Part shown: piece by piece, positions 21,186 through 35,300 of the stretch
Position numbering within the stretch: the first letter of the stretch is position 1
Layout: the number at the start of each line of letters is the position of its first letter
Translations under genes and position numbers: made by a program
Notes under the pieces: model-generated
Database searches by the model: none
What the model was told of the DNA's origin: nothing
Seen by the model: only the letters and a program-made list of their open reading frames with translations
From: Chrysaora quinquecirrha
Taxonomy: Eukaryota > Cnidaria > Scyphozoa > Semaeostomeae > Pelagiidae
Reading direction: 5' to 3'
Length of the DNA: 64,000 nt
Assembly: GCA_014526335.1 (NCBI GenBank)
Contig: JACTAT010000013.1
Span: 4,966,182-5,030,181, forward strand

Positions 21186-21345
21186 CAATATCCTCCACTG
21201 TACTGATGATATCCCTCCACTGTACTGATGATATCCCTCCACTGTACTGATGATATCCCTCTACAGCACTGAATATCCATATCCACGTGAACATCCTCCA
21301 TTGTACTGCACACCCTCCACTGTACTGCACAGACATTACCCGGGG
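21186..21345. repeat. Minisatellite related to the large inverted repeat
   Basis: Tandem units CCTCCACTGTACTGATGATAT are followed by TACTGCACAGACATTACCCGG. The end motif TACTGCACAGACATTAC is the same as the outer terminus of the fold-back element at 14546-16558, so this is a solo or degraded copy of that family. Confidence 0.6.
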
Positions 21346-21391
21346 ACGGTTAATTCAGTTTCTGAAATTTGTGGAAGTAACTGAAGGTGAA

Positions 21392-21560
21392 GGTGAAATG
21401 GTGTTTTAGCGCCAGTCGCTAGGATCTCAGTAGTAGGTTAACTAATCGAGACCTCGACCCTGGCTGTGACGCTACCGTGGTTGGGTTCGAACTCTGACCA
21501 CACTAAGCTTCTGACACCACGAGTCAGCTAGATTACACCACGACGCCACAGCACCTTCAT
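21392..21560 (-). repeat. tRNA-derived SINE
   Basis: Read on the minus strand, GTGGTGTAATCTAGCTGACT resembles a pol III A-box region and AGAGTTCGAACCC a B-box, with tRNA-like spacing. Partial relatives are at 9646-9775 and 56434-56545. It is not an intact tRNA gene. Confidence 0.55.
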
Positions 21561-23382
21561 CACAGCAACTGAATTTGCTTCAAGTTTTCTGGTAACTTTA
21601 TTGCAAACCCCCGCAAACGCTGAACAGTTTTGCTTTGCATTGCAGTAAGCCTGGTAAAGTCGTAGCAATCTTACGCACTGCACGATCCGTCACGACATCG
21701 ATGGAAAACATATCGCAACTGAAGTATAAATCGTGACATTTGAATCCGATTCTGCAATCACGACACAACGATCTTTTACATTTCAAGATAAAAATCATTA
21801 TGACAGTTGAAAAACATAATTATGACAATTAAATTATAAAAATTAAGTACAAATGAAAAACTCTACAAAAATGTACACAAAAGTAAAAAAATATATAATT
21901 TCCTATAATTACTATTTTGATACGATAGACTCAAATTGATAATTTCACCCTCTATTGTTGGAATTTTAGAATAAATTTCACATAGAATCCTTATGCTCAA
22001 GTTTAACAGTATTGTAATTCTGAAAAGTGCTAAGTAAACTACATTGGTCTTTTTATAAGAAACCTCAAAAGCAAGATTTCTCGTGTGGATTTCAAACAAT
22101 TCTTCATTATGTTGCTTCTTGTGCTACCTAATGGTATACATCCGGGGCTCTTCAGTTGGTTTTGGCCAACTGAAAAATGCCCGGCTAATATGCTCAAAGC
22201 GAAACACATACTACAAGGTAGATGTTTATTTTAATTAAGAACAACCTTCATAAGAAACACCAGGCTGTAATTTGGGTCACAATGTTTTGATATCCCCGAA
22301 ACTTTGAGATATGCACAAGCAAACTTCACCAGCTGAAAGCCCTTGCCACGAAACGCACTTTAAACATGTTTTTGAGAAGAGTAAACCCCAGTGGTGATTT
22401 CTAAGGGAGCCCCCTTGTTAAAATTACTTTTGATTTAGAGGGGGCTCACCCCCCAAACAATTTTCCATTTTTATCGTACTTTTGAAATCTCCTGTTGTCC
22501 TTTAGGTCACTAAAACATGCTCAAAGATCTTGGCGTTTAGTGTACATTATTTTTTATTTCTCTTTTCCCTAGCATCTTTTTGAGTTGTGTCGATTCGTGA
22601 AGACCAAATTGCTTGCGTTACTCTTGATTTATGTTCTTTGCTTACCCCGGATCTTCCTATTTTCATGCATATTGAGGATTCTTTAATTGCTCTTTACAAA
22701 GTTTGGTTGTTTAAGCATTAGTAATCGTATTTTCACCCATTAAAATATGGTTGTAGTCACAAGAAACAACACACTCCTCCTATGACGTCATCGTTGGAGC
22801 CCCTTGTTGATTTGTTTAGAAACCACCACTGTTTTACCCTTTATAAAGGGGGGATAATGTGTTTGAGAAAAATCGCTTCAAAGTTGTGAAAAATCGCTTC
22901 AAAGATAAAAAAACAGGCAGGGTGACGTCGAAGCCAAGTGTTCTTATGTATGATAGAAGCGTATAAGGGGCAAAATTTTTTTAGGTTTTAATTGCCTTTT
23001 TAGTCCATTCAAGAAAAGTCTCTTGACTTCCAAGAAAAAGGGCTTGTGTAGTTTCTTATAAAAAATGAGTCTACACAAAATTAGAATCTATGCATTTAAT
23101 TAAATTTCATTTCATAGTCAATTACCTTAGCTCATTTCCAAACTATTTAAAAGAAAACTGATAGAGGTATTTATCAGATAATTCATTTTCGAGCCCCCTT
23201 TCACCAAAGAAGCTATATAATAGCAATAGCTATAAGGGAGCATTTCATGTCAAATCATACCTTTGTCATTTCAAATCAAAGCATCACATGCTTTCTGACA
23301 TATTCATTTGTTCTTTCAGGCTTTAAGTATAGGAAAAACTCGTACCTTGGATTAGTATATTTGTGTTATGCTGTCTTTACCT

Positions 23383-26300
23383 TCATAGCATGGCATGAAT
23401 TGCACTAACGATATCACCAACTGGCGTCTGAAATCAAAGAATATTCTTTCTGATTCGTTTTAACAACTCCGTATATGGTGAAAAGAAAACAGGGTAGATC
23501 TCAGACCTGGGAAGAGGGATATATCTGGTATGTGTCTCTGTGGCGCACTTGTTAGCGTACAGGACTCGCAATGAAAATCAGCCACAGTCTTTCCACTTGT
23601 GATTGCAGAGATGAAAACCTAGGGCAATTCGTAAATACAAATTTGCCTCTCTCTATCCAGGTGTATAAATGGGCACCTAGTCTGTAGTTATGAGTGCGGT
23701 GTGTTGCTGCACCCTGCTATATGCTATATGCATGCACCCAGATCAGGTGTAAAGTCTAAAGTCGATTGAGCAGCCATAGGCTAGTAGTAGACTTAAACGG
23801 CAACTTTACTTCATTGAAGCTTAGCTTCGAGAAAAGCTTAATAGATGGCGAAAATTCGGGACAGTCAAATGTTTCTCTTTAAAGAAACCACATTTCTCAT
23901 TGCCCGATGATGGGAGACAGACCTCTCCCGAAGCGTTGCCCTACTAAATATCAAAGGCTTGCTCTGATAAGTGGCGACTATCATGTCTAATACGGTTTTT
24001 TGTTGTGCTTGTTTAAAGCCTAGTTTAAATCCACCAGTGGCATAGAAAGTTCGATTGTATCATTTGCCTGCCCGCTTGGCGATTTTTGTCACAGATTTAT
24101 TCAATACATAGCACTACAATGTCAACATGAGTTAGATGACATCAACAAAAATAGTTCAGTTACCTTATACTCTTGGAAAACATGACATGCATACTTTCCT
24201 CTGCCTTGAGAAACAATGATGCCAAAATAATCTTTGTCACTGCAAAATAAAAAAAATCATAAACTATTAAGAGAACAGAAGCACAACCAAGTTTGCGTAA
24301 GTCGTAGTAATCAGTTAAATGCATACTTAATTGGTAGAAATTTATGTAGACGCCTTTGTCCGGCTTAGCGGAATGGTTAACGACAGGCGTATGTCGTCAT
24401 TGCGTACAGCTGGCGTACAGTCAGAGTGGTCAGAGCTCATGCCATCGGCGATGTAATTTATAGCCATCCAGAATCCCTGAACGAACACAGGAACAATAAC
24501 AGAAAAATCCCTGAACAGACTTCTACTGATCAATCAAGAATAAAGTCCGAATGAAAAAGCCAGTAATAAGTCACTTAGGCCCTGGACAAGTGAACTGAAC
24601 ATTGCACTGGACATCGTCTAAAATCAAGTTAAATGCAAAATCTAGTTCATTCGGCCACCTTGTTCAATCACTGAACATTGTCTAGTGAATGTTTGATTTG
24701 GGTTTAAAATTTTTTCGGAACACAAATTATTCAGTGGTATGTGCAGTTCATTTGCCCAAACAACTGAACAAACACTGAACATTTATCCGATTACGCACCG
24801 TTAAATAATGGTAAATGTTTTGTCTCAAATCTTGCACCAAAACAAATGCATGAGGTTGAAAATTGCAAATCTTGAGTAAAATTTTCAATTCATTTAGCCA
24901 CTAGGCATTGAACATAGCGTAAAATGTTCATTCACGTTCAGTGAAATATTCAGTTGATTTGCCGGGGCCTTATTCAGCTGAAAATAGATCATGTTTTTAA
25001 TTAGATGCAAAAAGTGATACAAACCTTGTAATGCCACAGTACGACACTGTGTCTAAGTCGATAACACGTGTAGAGAGTGCTGTTCGCTGTGAATCACTTA
25101 ATGTTAGACCATCTTTTGTTACCTCAAGAAAGCCAATCATCATTGCCCCACAAGACAGTTGCTGCATAGAAGAGAAACCTGAAGTCAATGGTATGTGGAC
25201 AATACATTATACAATTTTCGATAATTTACAGAGCAGGGTAACATACTGTTTCATTTAGGTGTTGGGAGTTTGGCATTAGTCTTCTTCTCCTAAGGTCCAC
25301 CATTCCATAAGGGAACAAAGGAGAATGAAAGGGAACTATCGATTTTCGTTCTTCTGCAGAATGGTTGACCTTAGGAGAAAGAAATCGAGAAATAGAATCT
25401 GGGCAAGTCTCCTTATACCTCAACTGACTCCTGTACTGTTTCGATGCCAGTTCCAAGTTCAACTTGTACACATCCAAAGTATTTGATCAGATACTCATTA
25501 GCACCAGCTTGAAGAATTGGGATCTTGCTGTCTTGATTGGACTGACCTGTATCATCCTAAAAAGCGAAAAAGGGCATTATTGAAGTTCAATGCAAAGGGG
25601 GTAACTAGACTTATTATTATCTGAGTCGTTAGTTAATCTGGAAATTTCTATACATTTTTTTACAGTAACCATTTTCTATTACCTTGCAAAGAAAGAATCA
25701 GTCAATTTAGGTAAGATTTAATAGTATAATTAGACAGTTATAACTATCTGGTTTCGAATGATTGCATTTCAAATAAGGCAATGTCACTTGCCCTATTGTT
25801 ATCATTTTAGAATTTTATGACAGTGTTGCTAACACATAACGGAAACAGATAGCAAGATAACAAGACAACGGAAAAGTTACAAGTAAACCCGCAAGCAAAC
25901 CTTGACTGAGTGAAAACACTCCACGCCGGACCTTGATTTTGAACCTGATAACTGGACCTTTAAACAGGACCCAGGAACAGGACTTTCATTGGATCAGGAG
26001 GCAGGATCCTGGATTAGGACAAGGAAACAGCAATCTGGATTTGGACCAACGTTAAGGGCTAAAAACTAGAAAAAACAACCATACACATCTGCAGATAGGA
26101 AAAAGATTCTCAAAAACGTGAATGCACAGTCCTTTGAAAGTGAAGGTTCTTGCAATCCGCCATGCAAGGCGGAGGTCCTTGTAGGGCGCTGGTCAGAGAC
26201 GGGCAAGGGCTTGTATATAGAGAAAACATAAATTCATCTTGCCTTCTTTTTAGAATCTCTTTTTTGAAGCTTCTGGAATAGTCCTTGCACACTGCTTTTC

Positions 26301-29300
26301 AAAGCACTGCTCTAAAATAAGGAAATACTTTTTCATATAAAAAATCACGAATCTAAAATAATATGTTCTTGATACACAGGAAATATTTTGTCGATAAAAA
26401 CCTTAAAAAAATTTTGGCTACTGATTTTATAATACCTTTTCTTTGGTAGAAGGTTTCTGTTGAAACTGAGGTGCACTGGGTTCGACTTCTTGTCCACGAG
26501 ATCTTTCTTCTGCGTTTTTGTGCAGAAACTTTTCATACCGGAGCTACAAGGAAACATATTTAACAATACACCTTTTCAACCTAAAGCTTTGTTTTTAAAT
26601 TTACGACAACTTTATCGTACAAAAATTTTGACCCAAGATTCAGATTGAGCACACTACCATTAGTTTTTAGGCAAATTGTCTTGAAACGCTGATTTCATCC
26701 TTGTTTTAAAGTTTCTGCCATGACAACTAAAAAGGTTTTGGCAGTTATGATACTATTACAGCAGTAAAACGTTTCCCATAAGTATTCTGCAATACACGCA
26801 TATTTTTTATAAGGAAGTTCGGCTCAGGGTCAGTACTGAAAATTCCTTAACTGATGGTGAAAATTGAGTACTCAATATTCCTTAGCAATTCCTTAACTTC
26901 TTACTTTGTGATTCTTAAAAACAACCAATGTTCAAGGAAATATGGGTCATAAAGGCTTCATTTTTTTAATCGAAATGCTAAGTTAATGAACAAGTCAGAT
27001 TCCTTAGTAGTCTCGGGTCCAGTACTAAAAATTCCTTACGAGGGGCATTTCACTCTGCAAAAAGGCGTACGAGACTTCCATTAAAACAAAAGGACTTTCA
27101 AGGGACTTCCGAGAAAACAATAGGACTTTCAGCAAAGGTGTACGAGACTTTCAAGGAGTGAATTGCCCTCGTAATGATCCTGGTGTATTAAAAAGGCCCT
27201 GGTCATAGAAGTTCGAGGGGACCCCTTGGAAGCATAGCCCTGGAGCCAGGCCCGTCTCTCAACGACCCTTGTGATAAAACACCTCTCTTTATCAGACGAA
27301 ATAAGGTAAACTTGTTTAGATGTAGCTTCTTACTTTGCAGGCCTCTTCGATAGCTCTAGTTAATGTCCCAGCATGTGGAATGCAGCAGAATACATGACAG
27401 ACAAATGTCTCCATTCCGACAGCCACAATGTAGCCGCACATCCTACAAAAATATAAGTGACAATTAAAAATAAGCTTTGGGCCGTAGCATTAGCCGATCA
27501 GAGATTTTCACGAACGATAAATCGAAAATACCAAGAATTTTATGACGGAGATAACGGAATCGGTGTAAGAAAAGAAAGAAATTCAATCTAATTATACCTT
27601 TCATCTTTTGCTACTCCAAGAAACGAGATAAATCTTACTCTATCTTCCATTAAAACTTCTTGAGTCTAAAAGTATTATGAATGGACATAAGTTAATCAAT
27701 AAAAGTAAATAAATTAGCGTAGAAATCACTTCAACGTAATGCTAACAGCACACGAGTTATCAACTCAGAGTTATGGACAAGAGTAATGGAAATTACATTA
27801 AGACACTTAGCAATAAGATCAAGCAAGCGAGCAAGTAGTTTTTTACTGCCGCACAGCTGATGTGGACTTGCAAGAACAGCTGAGTGGACTGTCAGCTTGA
27901 AGTTAATTATTCCCATAACAGAAGGATTGACCCAACGCAGAAAGGGCCTATCTAATAAGAACCCATGCGTCTTAACCATTAATCTACATCATCGTGTAAA
28001 TTTGTTTTTACTACCGTATTAGACATGATAGTCACCACTTATCATGACAAGCCTTTGATATTTAGTTGGGCTAACTAAATATCAGAAAAGGCTTGTCATG
28101 CATATTTTAACATATGTACTGGTGGGCCATTTGGCCCACCAGCCTTGATAAGCTGGCCCACCACTGACGACAATTTTTGCCAAATCTGGCACACAGCTGT
28201 GTGGGCCCTTTCAGCAATCTAGTAAATGACCTGGAATTGTTTCGATACAATAAAACTGAAACACGTTTTTTTTTACTACAAAATTGTATTGAAAACATAA
28301 AAAAGTTGTTCACTTCTCCAAACGAAATAATTGATGCCAGCAGGGAATTGGTCTGTGACGTTTTGTAGGGCCCCACAATGACCGATATGCAAAGTTTTCG
28401 TGAGCCAATTCTAAATTGCTAAAATAGACGTTTTAGAGGGTCTAGCACAAGACTTTTCTTCGCCGCCCAACCATGGTGGGCGGCAGTTTTGGTCTTCCCC
28501 TTGAAGTTTGCAGACGTCTTAACTCGAAACAGCGAAAAAAGTGCAAAAGCATGTTTCTCAAATTGAAATGCAAGCATAGTTCCCCTCAGCACATCTATCA
28601 ATTAATAACTAATACAGCTGAGCGTATTTAAGATGAATTCTTTATTAGTGGAGTGGTTCATAAACTTTATCTGCCACACCCTGAGCCGGGCCCTTTTGAT
28701 TTGCTAGCTACCCTGCAATTGTGGTGCCAGACCGCCCCTACATCTATGTGGACTTTCTCCGGGCTGGCAGTTAAAAAAAATTATAAGAATTTATTGGGCC
28801 CCATGTCACCTTTGGCCAACCACTGAAAATTTCTTAAAATATGCATTGAGAATTTTGTACAAAAGGAAAAAAGCTTGTCTTCATCATGCTTTTGAAACAA
28901 GGCCAAACGGTAAAACTCTTCGGTAATATTACACGTCAATCATTGGGCAAAACATTTCTTGGTAAGCAGAATTTCAATAAAAATATGGGAAGCCTTCACA
29001 AACATGTTTTACTTGTTTCAAGCAAACAATTTGATCAGCATTGTTTTGCATTGCGTCAAAACAGTCAATAGTTTGACGAGTAAAACTGTTTAATGTCTGT
29101 CTGCAAGGTACATGATGAACAGTATGGATAAGCTTGCCAAGGACTAAACCTCGTTATTTTACCATTATAATAGATCTAGTCACAGTGAATTGAATTCAAC
29201 TTACCGAGCAATCAATTGTCTTAATTTCTGATATTGTGATTTCTACCAGAACGGTTTTCCAGTCAGTTGGCTCTCTTACTGTTATCAATTTATTCACAGC

Positions 29301-32300
29301 TTTATTCAGTGTATCGATCCCTGAAATAAGATGACGTCACACATTAACTGGGTAAGCCATCGGAAAACTTTTGATATAAAATACATAGCTAATGCTTAAT
29401 GCCTAACAAATGAAGGGTGAGAACAGCGGGGTAGGAAATTTCGGGAAAATTCAATAAACAGGTAGGGGTCAAAATGAAACATCAGCACGCTCAGTTTTCG
29501 GATTACACACTGTTCATTTTATTAACAAGATAGCTCAAGTTCCAAAAGTTCCTTATTTTTGGACCTCTTTTGATTGAATTGTAGTACCAAAAATTCCTTA
29601 TTTTTAACTGAGAGACTGAGAGACTTCTATGTGTGCAAAGCTGGAAACTTCTGAGTGAAACATTTGATACATACATAACATACAATTTATGAGGGTTCTG
29701 ACTGTAAATAAATGGAACCGGCTTCCTAATTCCTGATTGTTTGCTGTCATAAAAATATTCAAAATTGAAAACATTCTTAACGATTTTTTTCTTTGGCACT
29801 ATAAGTTCTTTAAATTTTTCGACCTTCTTCATGTCGGTTCTTTAAAAAATGGTTCTTTTAAAAAAGCGTATAAACATAAACACAGAAATAGAAGGTCACC
29901 TGAAGATTTTGGAACTTCTGTCCATCCAATGTATTTGGCAGAAAACCTTTTCTTTTGCTCGAAATAAGGTTTCTCATTAAATGCTGTGTTGCCTGGAAAA
30001 TAAAATTGGTTTATTAAATTATTTGAATGCCCTTTAGAGATTCGATATGTCAGACGTAGCTCTAAAGAACACGCAAAAACATTAATGTCAGGCATTTTGA
30101 TAGCCTGCGAGCAGACATTTCTTTACTGTGGGGGAGGGAGATGAAAACTCTAAAACCGTGAAACTTTTACAGTCCTTCCTCCTCTCTCCCCGCAGTAACG
30201 AAAACTCTGCACACAGGATAGCATTCTGAATGTTTCGCAGAAGGTCGAGCAAACAATATAAACATAAAAAAATCTTGCCCGTATGCAGCCTTCTGTAACT
30301 GCGGAGAGGAAATGTGAAGGAGAAAAGAGCGAAAACTTTTCCAGTAGGATGGAAATCATACTCATGTCTAAACAAAAGTCCATATGTGAATACATTTCAC
30401 TCTTTCCTCCTCCACATTTCCACTCTGCAGTTACAGTAAAGGCTGCAAGCAGAAGAAAAATAATCTTGCTCTAATAGAACGGTAGAAAAATCTAAATAAT
30501 AAGTTATTATACATGGTTGGAATGGAATAAGAATATAGAGTTTTCTCTTGAATATTACAGAGCACCTGTTCGATAAGACCTAACCATACTAACTTTGTGC
30601 CTCTACGCCATCGTCGCCATTTTGGACAGAACAGTCCATTTGAAACTACGCGAAAGGCCGTAAGAATTCACAAGTTAACTTCAGACGACAGAAAACAGCA
30701 AAATCGTTTTATGAAGAGCAACTATGAACTAGTATTGACCTTGATAGAGATTAGTGAGATTTTAAATGATGCATAGCAACAGATAAGGAAACCATAGAAC
30801 CCGATCAGATGTTATAAATAATTGAAGACGAAATTCAGGCAAGATAGCTTCATTTTGATTGTAACATGAAAAGTATGTTTTTGGAAGAAAAATAAGTTTT
30901 TATTGGAGAATTTAAGAACTCTTATTACAGAGGCAGGAATTCTGATATTAACGCTGATTACTATTTTGTGTCTCATAGTGCTCTCTTTCTCCATATACTA
31001 CGAGCTGATATTAAGAAAATCTTTCAGGACAGTCTTATACTGAAACCTCCTGCTAGTATCAAAATGCTGAATTTACCATTCTGAATATTCAACTTCTAAA
31101 CTCCAGATAATCTGTGACTAGCGAATGATAATGGGTATTATGGTCGAAACGAAGTTGTCAAGCAATGGTTCTCTATTATCTTCTATCCTTGACGTGGAAC
31201 AAAATATGTATAACCTTACTGTGAGTATTTAATGATTGATTGAATGAATGATTGATTGATTTACTGATTAATTGATAGATTAATTGATTGACTAAGTGAG
31301 TTATCAAGTGATTTATTGATTCGTGGTTGATTGCTTGGTTGGTTTATCATCAAGGGAGTGCCTGACTGAGTCAGAATGGCCAAGCAACGGTTCTTTCTCT
31401 ATTATCTCTTGACATGAACTAAAAAATCTAACCTTGTGGCAGGTATACTTACTGATTGATTGACTGACTGATTGATTGTTTGATTGATCGATTTGATTGA
31501 TTGCTTGGTTCAACACTGATTGATTGATTGATTGCTTGGTTGACTGAATGCCTGAATGATTTGTTAATTGATTGACTGATTGATTGTTTGATTGATTGAT
31601 TTGATTGATCGCTTGATTGGACAATTGACTGAATGCTTGAATGATTTGTTAATTGATTGACTGATTGATTGTTTGATTGATTGATTTGATTGATTGACTG
31701 ACTGATTGATTGATTGACTGGATGATTGACTTACTGATAGATTAACTAACTGACTGATTGATCGACTGATTTGTTGATATTGTGATTAATTGATCAACTG
31801 ATCAGTTACCTCTGGCACTGGAAGAAACAGGAGCATTCAGTAAATCCGACGCAGCCTTTTGCGTTTTTGCATTCTTTTCTTTGGCACGACGCTTTTCTTC
31901 GAGAACACGATTGCAAATAGCGTGAAGCGTGTTGGCGATAGATCGGCCTGACACGTTGCCATGACAGCGAAACATGTGACACTTGTGCTTGTTCGTTTTT
32001 GGATCTCTTGCAATGTATGCGAAGTCTCTGAAATTAAGAATTAGAGCTGTGAAGGAGAGGTCGGTTTAAAACAGCAGCAGAGACAAATGTTAATTTGACA
32101 CAATAATGCCTGAGAGAACTCGCTATACTAAAGAGATGGTGAGGCAAGACAAGGTTTCCTTCAGAAAGCCAAAACATCAACTAAGGTATTGCGTATCAGT
32201 ACCAGAACTTGTTGTTATATGCAACTAGCTCCACTTTATGAATGCTAAATGCTAAATGCAATTTTTATATATAGAAATGTGCTTGGCGTCCTCGTTACTT

Positions 32301-35300
32301 ATCCACAGAAATCCACCAGAAAAAGCATAACTTTCCATCCTTTAAAAACGTCATAGAAAAGATAAAGAAAACTAAATTCTGTAATCGATTAATATAATAT
32401 GCATACCGTTGATCCTCTTTCCCAACTCCCCAAACACGCATTTTTGCGATCGGTTGCACGAGAAGTAAGGCCTTTGACTTTGGTTCAACAAGTTTAAGCG
32501 ATTCTCCTTCAAGGATCAGCTTGATATCTTTGCCCTGACAAGAAAAACTTGTAGTTAAATTTATTATCCACATACTTACTTTTTTATACCTGATTATTCT
32601 TACTTCTTATCCCGACCCATCCGCGGACCAATCGCCCACCCTTAGGCCCTAGCCAAACGGTCAAACATAGTTGGTGAAACATTTGAAATTTGCTTGTCCA
32701 ACAAAATGAATGTTTGATTGTTTGGTCACATCACAAAACATTGCTTATCAATCAATTTTGCTTATGACAAGCAGAAAATATTTCTGAAATTTTTCAAAAA
32801 TCTTGCCTTAACAAGCAATACTTTGCGACGTGGCCAAACCATATTGACGATATTGATATTAACGATAAAAAATTGTTTGCAAATTAGGATGAAACCCCGA
32901 TGAAACTGCTAAGGCTTGTGAGACAAACTTATGAGACAATATTTTGTAGCAAAAGTCTGCAAAAATCTATTTGCTGCGGGGTCAATTTATAACCGGAGCT
33001 CACGAATCTCAAATGTTTGTACAACAATGTTCGATCGTTTCGTCATGGACTAAAGATCATATAGAAACCAGGCTTAAGGGAAGATGCCAAGTTTCTTTTC
33101 TCACCTCTCCCCATGTTTCAGCTATTTTCCACAAATCCTTTCTTTGCTCCGCAAGCGATGAAATACAATGATTGACAGTATCTGCTAAGACATTACTTGA
33201 CATGAGATCTTCTTCTACATCTGTCCATCCCATCGAATGAACTGGAAAGCTTATTGCTTGCTGATCAAGGAAAAAGCAAAACTCACATGTAGGCCCTGTT
33301 TCTGATAACGGTTTTACATTTTTTCATTTACAGTACATGCTCGATTATCCGAACAGGTTGAACTGCATTTTACGGTAGGTCGTTCGGATAAGCCAGAATT
33401 TCGGATAAACGAGCACGAAAATTTCACTTGCTAACCTTTCAAGTTTATTGTTACCGCCCAAAACCCTTTTAAGGATGGCTCAAATGTATTGCAGACGACA
33501 TTAGTAGAAATTTTTCGACGTGAAGTAGCAATATTACAACCGAATATGTTGTATATATATACAGTAATATAGCTAATGTTGCAAGGCCACAAATTTCTGC
33601 AAGTGTATCATTCCAAGTTTTGAGAGCTGTGTAGTGAAAGCCGTTTCTTCGCAAATTCAGTCTTATATCTACAGATTTGGAGATTTTTAAAGCACCTCGT
33701 ATTTTAGAACGAGTGGAGAAGCCTCGATTGGTATTAATCTCATAGGCTTTCACCTTTCAGGGCAATTTTTTAGACCTTGTGTGTCATACAGTGTACCTGC
33801 CTAACGGAACAGAAAATATTTTGTTCGTTTAACCACTTCTATTGACTATGGTTTAACCAGGATGTTGAGCAGCTATGTTTTATTCTGGTGTTTGTTATTA
33901 ATGAAAATGCCCGGTCTTTAAGACGTTATAAAGCAGGTAGTTTTGGCTTTGACCATGTTTTGACTGACTACACGTTTTTTTTTATAAGAAACCTAGCTCG
34001 GGGCCTAGTTCTAAAAGTTTCTTAATTTTTGGCCCAATTTTAGTTCTAAAAGTTTCTGAACAGTTTCTTAACTTAATGGAAATAAATTGCAGTAAAAACG
34101 ATAAAAAACGTGAATATAGCAAGCAAATTATTAATATTATTGTATTACAAAGAATTAGCCATGCTGGTGGGAGAAATCGCACGGAAATGCTTGAGAATTG
34201 ATTACTACTTCCACAAATGTGAAATTAGTATGTTGGAAAGCTGGCACAAAAATTTCTTAAGTTTCTTAACTCCTTCCTCCTAGTTCTAAAAGTTTCTTAA
34301 CTTTTGGGGTGTCTAGTTCTAGGTTTCTTATAAACCGGTTTCTTATAAAAAAAATTACGTGTATTCCAGATAACATCGGCATAACGCAGGTGACTCTCGA
34401 TCAACCCACAATCCCGCATAATATACATTAACTAGTTTGGACTTCTGGAACATGACATAAAAAAATAAAGAAATTTTAGTAATCTTACCTTTGGCTTATC
34501 ATGAGGTGACTCTGGTCTTGCTTCAGGACTACAAAACAATCAAGAAAAATCAAAATCAGGATAGGAAATTTCAGCTTGCACTGATTTACCCTTGAATGTG
34601 ATATTTCTTGCATAATACGAAATTATACTCTGCTTGAAGTGCCTATTGATTTGAAGATTAAAAAAAATAAGGGAACTAGTATTTTAGGTTCAAGAACTGA
34701 ACAACTTGATATTCTGAGCGATAAATTTAATGAAAGTATACAGATGTTTGGGATTTCAAGTTTAAATGTGGGAGGAACTGAGGAACAAGAATTCCGATAT
34801 GTAAATAGACTTGGAGTTTTCTTTAAAGCAAGGGACGCATTGGCGAGGAACCTGAGCTTGCAGTTTATTGGATGAAACACAGAGGGCTCGTAAGAAACTG
34901 CTGAAAGGCGTAGATAAAAAGCTTGAAGCTAATGAGACAGAGCAACAATATTTTGCAACAGAAAATCAGCAAAAATCTATTTCCCACGGGTTTACCCATA
35001 ACAAAACCTCAGGCAAAGAACGTGTTTTCAGTTTCGTTGGACCCCAAAACAGTAATCGTGACCCTTTAATCTGCCAATAGACTTTCCACGAGTCCATGCA
35101 CTCGCTCACATTGTTCATCAAACGACAGAGTGGAGACTTGCCTTGTTTCCACTCAAAAAACCCAGACTGATAGCCAACTGTGACCTTCTATTGTTCTTAT
35201 AGGCAAATAGCCTCTGGATTTTACAATCCTATTTGCTGTCAGCATACGATTGTCCTAGACATCTGAGGGGTCTTAAGGGTCTTGGGGTTTCGATTTGACT

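Larger units (their letters stand above)
20838..23382. other. Gene-free spacer between the glutaredoxin and Fe65-like genes
   Basis: Apart from the SECIS candidate and repeats (21186-21345 and 21392-21560) I see no coding exon. The region is AT-rich, with fragments of the GGGGGCTCACCCCCC type near 22390-22460. It holds the 3' ends of two convergent genes. Confidence 0.5.
23383..25556 (-). other. Third, tensin-like PTB domain of the Fe65-like gene
   Basis: Exons 17-20 encode YLIKYFGCVQVELGTGIETV, then MMIGFLEVTKDGLTLSDSQR and VSYCGITSDKDYFGIIV, then YACHVFQEY, ending IVSAIHAML-stop. The DGLTLSDSQR strand and the short C-terminal helix match tensin-type PTB domains (DGITLTDNQR in the family) better than Fe65 PTBs. 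Phases (0, 2, 0) agree at each junction, and the first exon joins exon 16 only through the GC donor. It could instead belong to a separate gene whose first exon I have not found, but there are only about 690 bases in between. Confidence 0.68.
26436..29992 (-). other. PTB2 of the Fe65-like protein
   Basis: Exons 11-15 encode KRFSAKYIGWTEVPKSSG, IDTLNKAVNKLITVREPTDW, VRFISFLGVAKDER, MCGYIVAVGMETFVCHVFCC and AIEEACKLRYEKFLHK. These align in order with Fe65 PTB2 (strand 1, helix 1, strands 5-7, C-terminal helix). In vertebrate Fe65 this domain binds the NPTY motif of APP. Confidence 0.85.

Noticed and set aside
21392..21560. Possible tRNA gene
   Set aside because: A- and B-box-like motifs are present, but no cloverleaf with an anticodon arm can be drawn. 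Related degenerate copies indicate a SINE.
26234..26311. Fe65-like gene ending only at TGA 26234-26236
   Set aside because: Possible as an isoform, but the GC donor just before it joins four further phase-consistent PTB exons, so the longer form was annotated.
31313..31624. Open frame rich in NQSINQSNNQS
   Set aside because: It is the TTGA/CTGA microsatellite read through.
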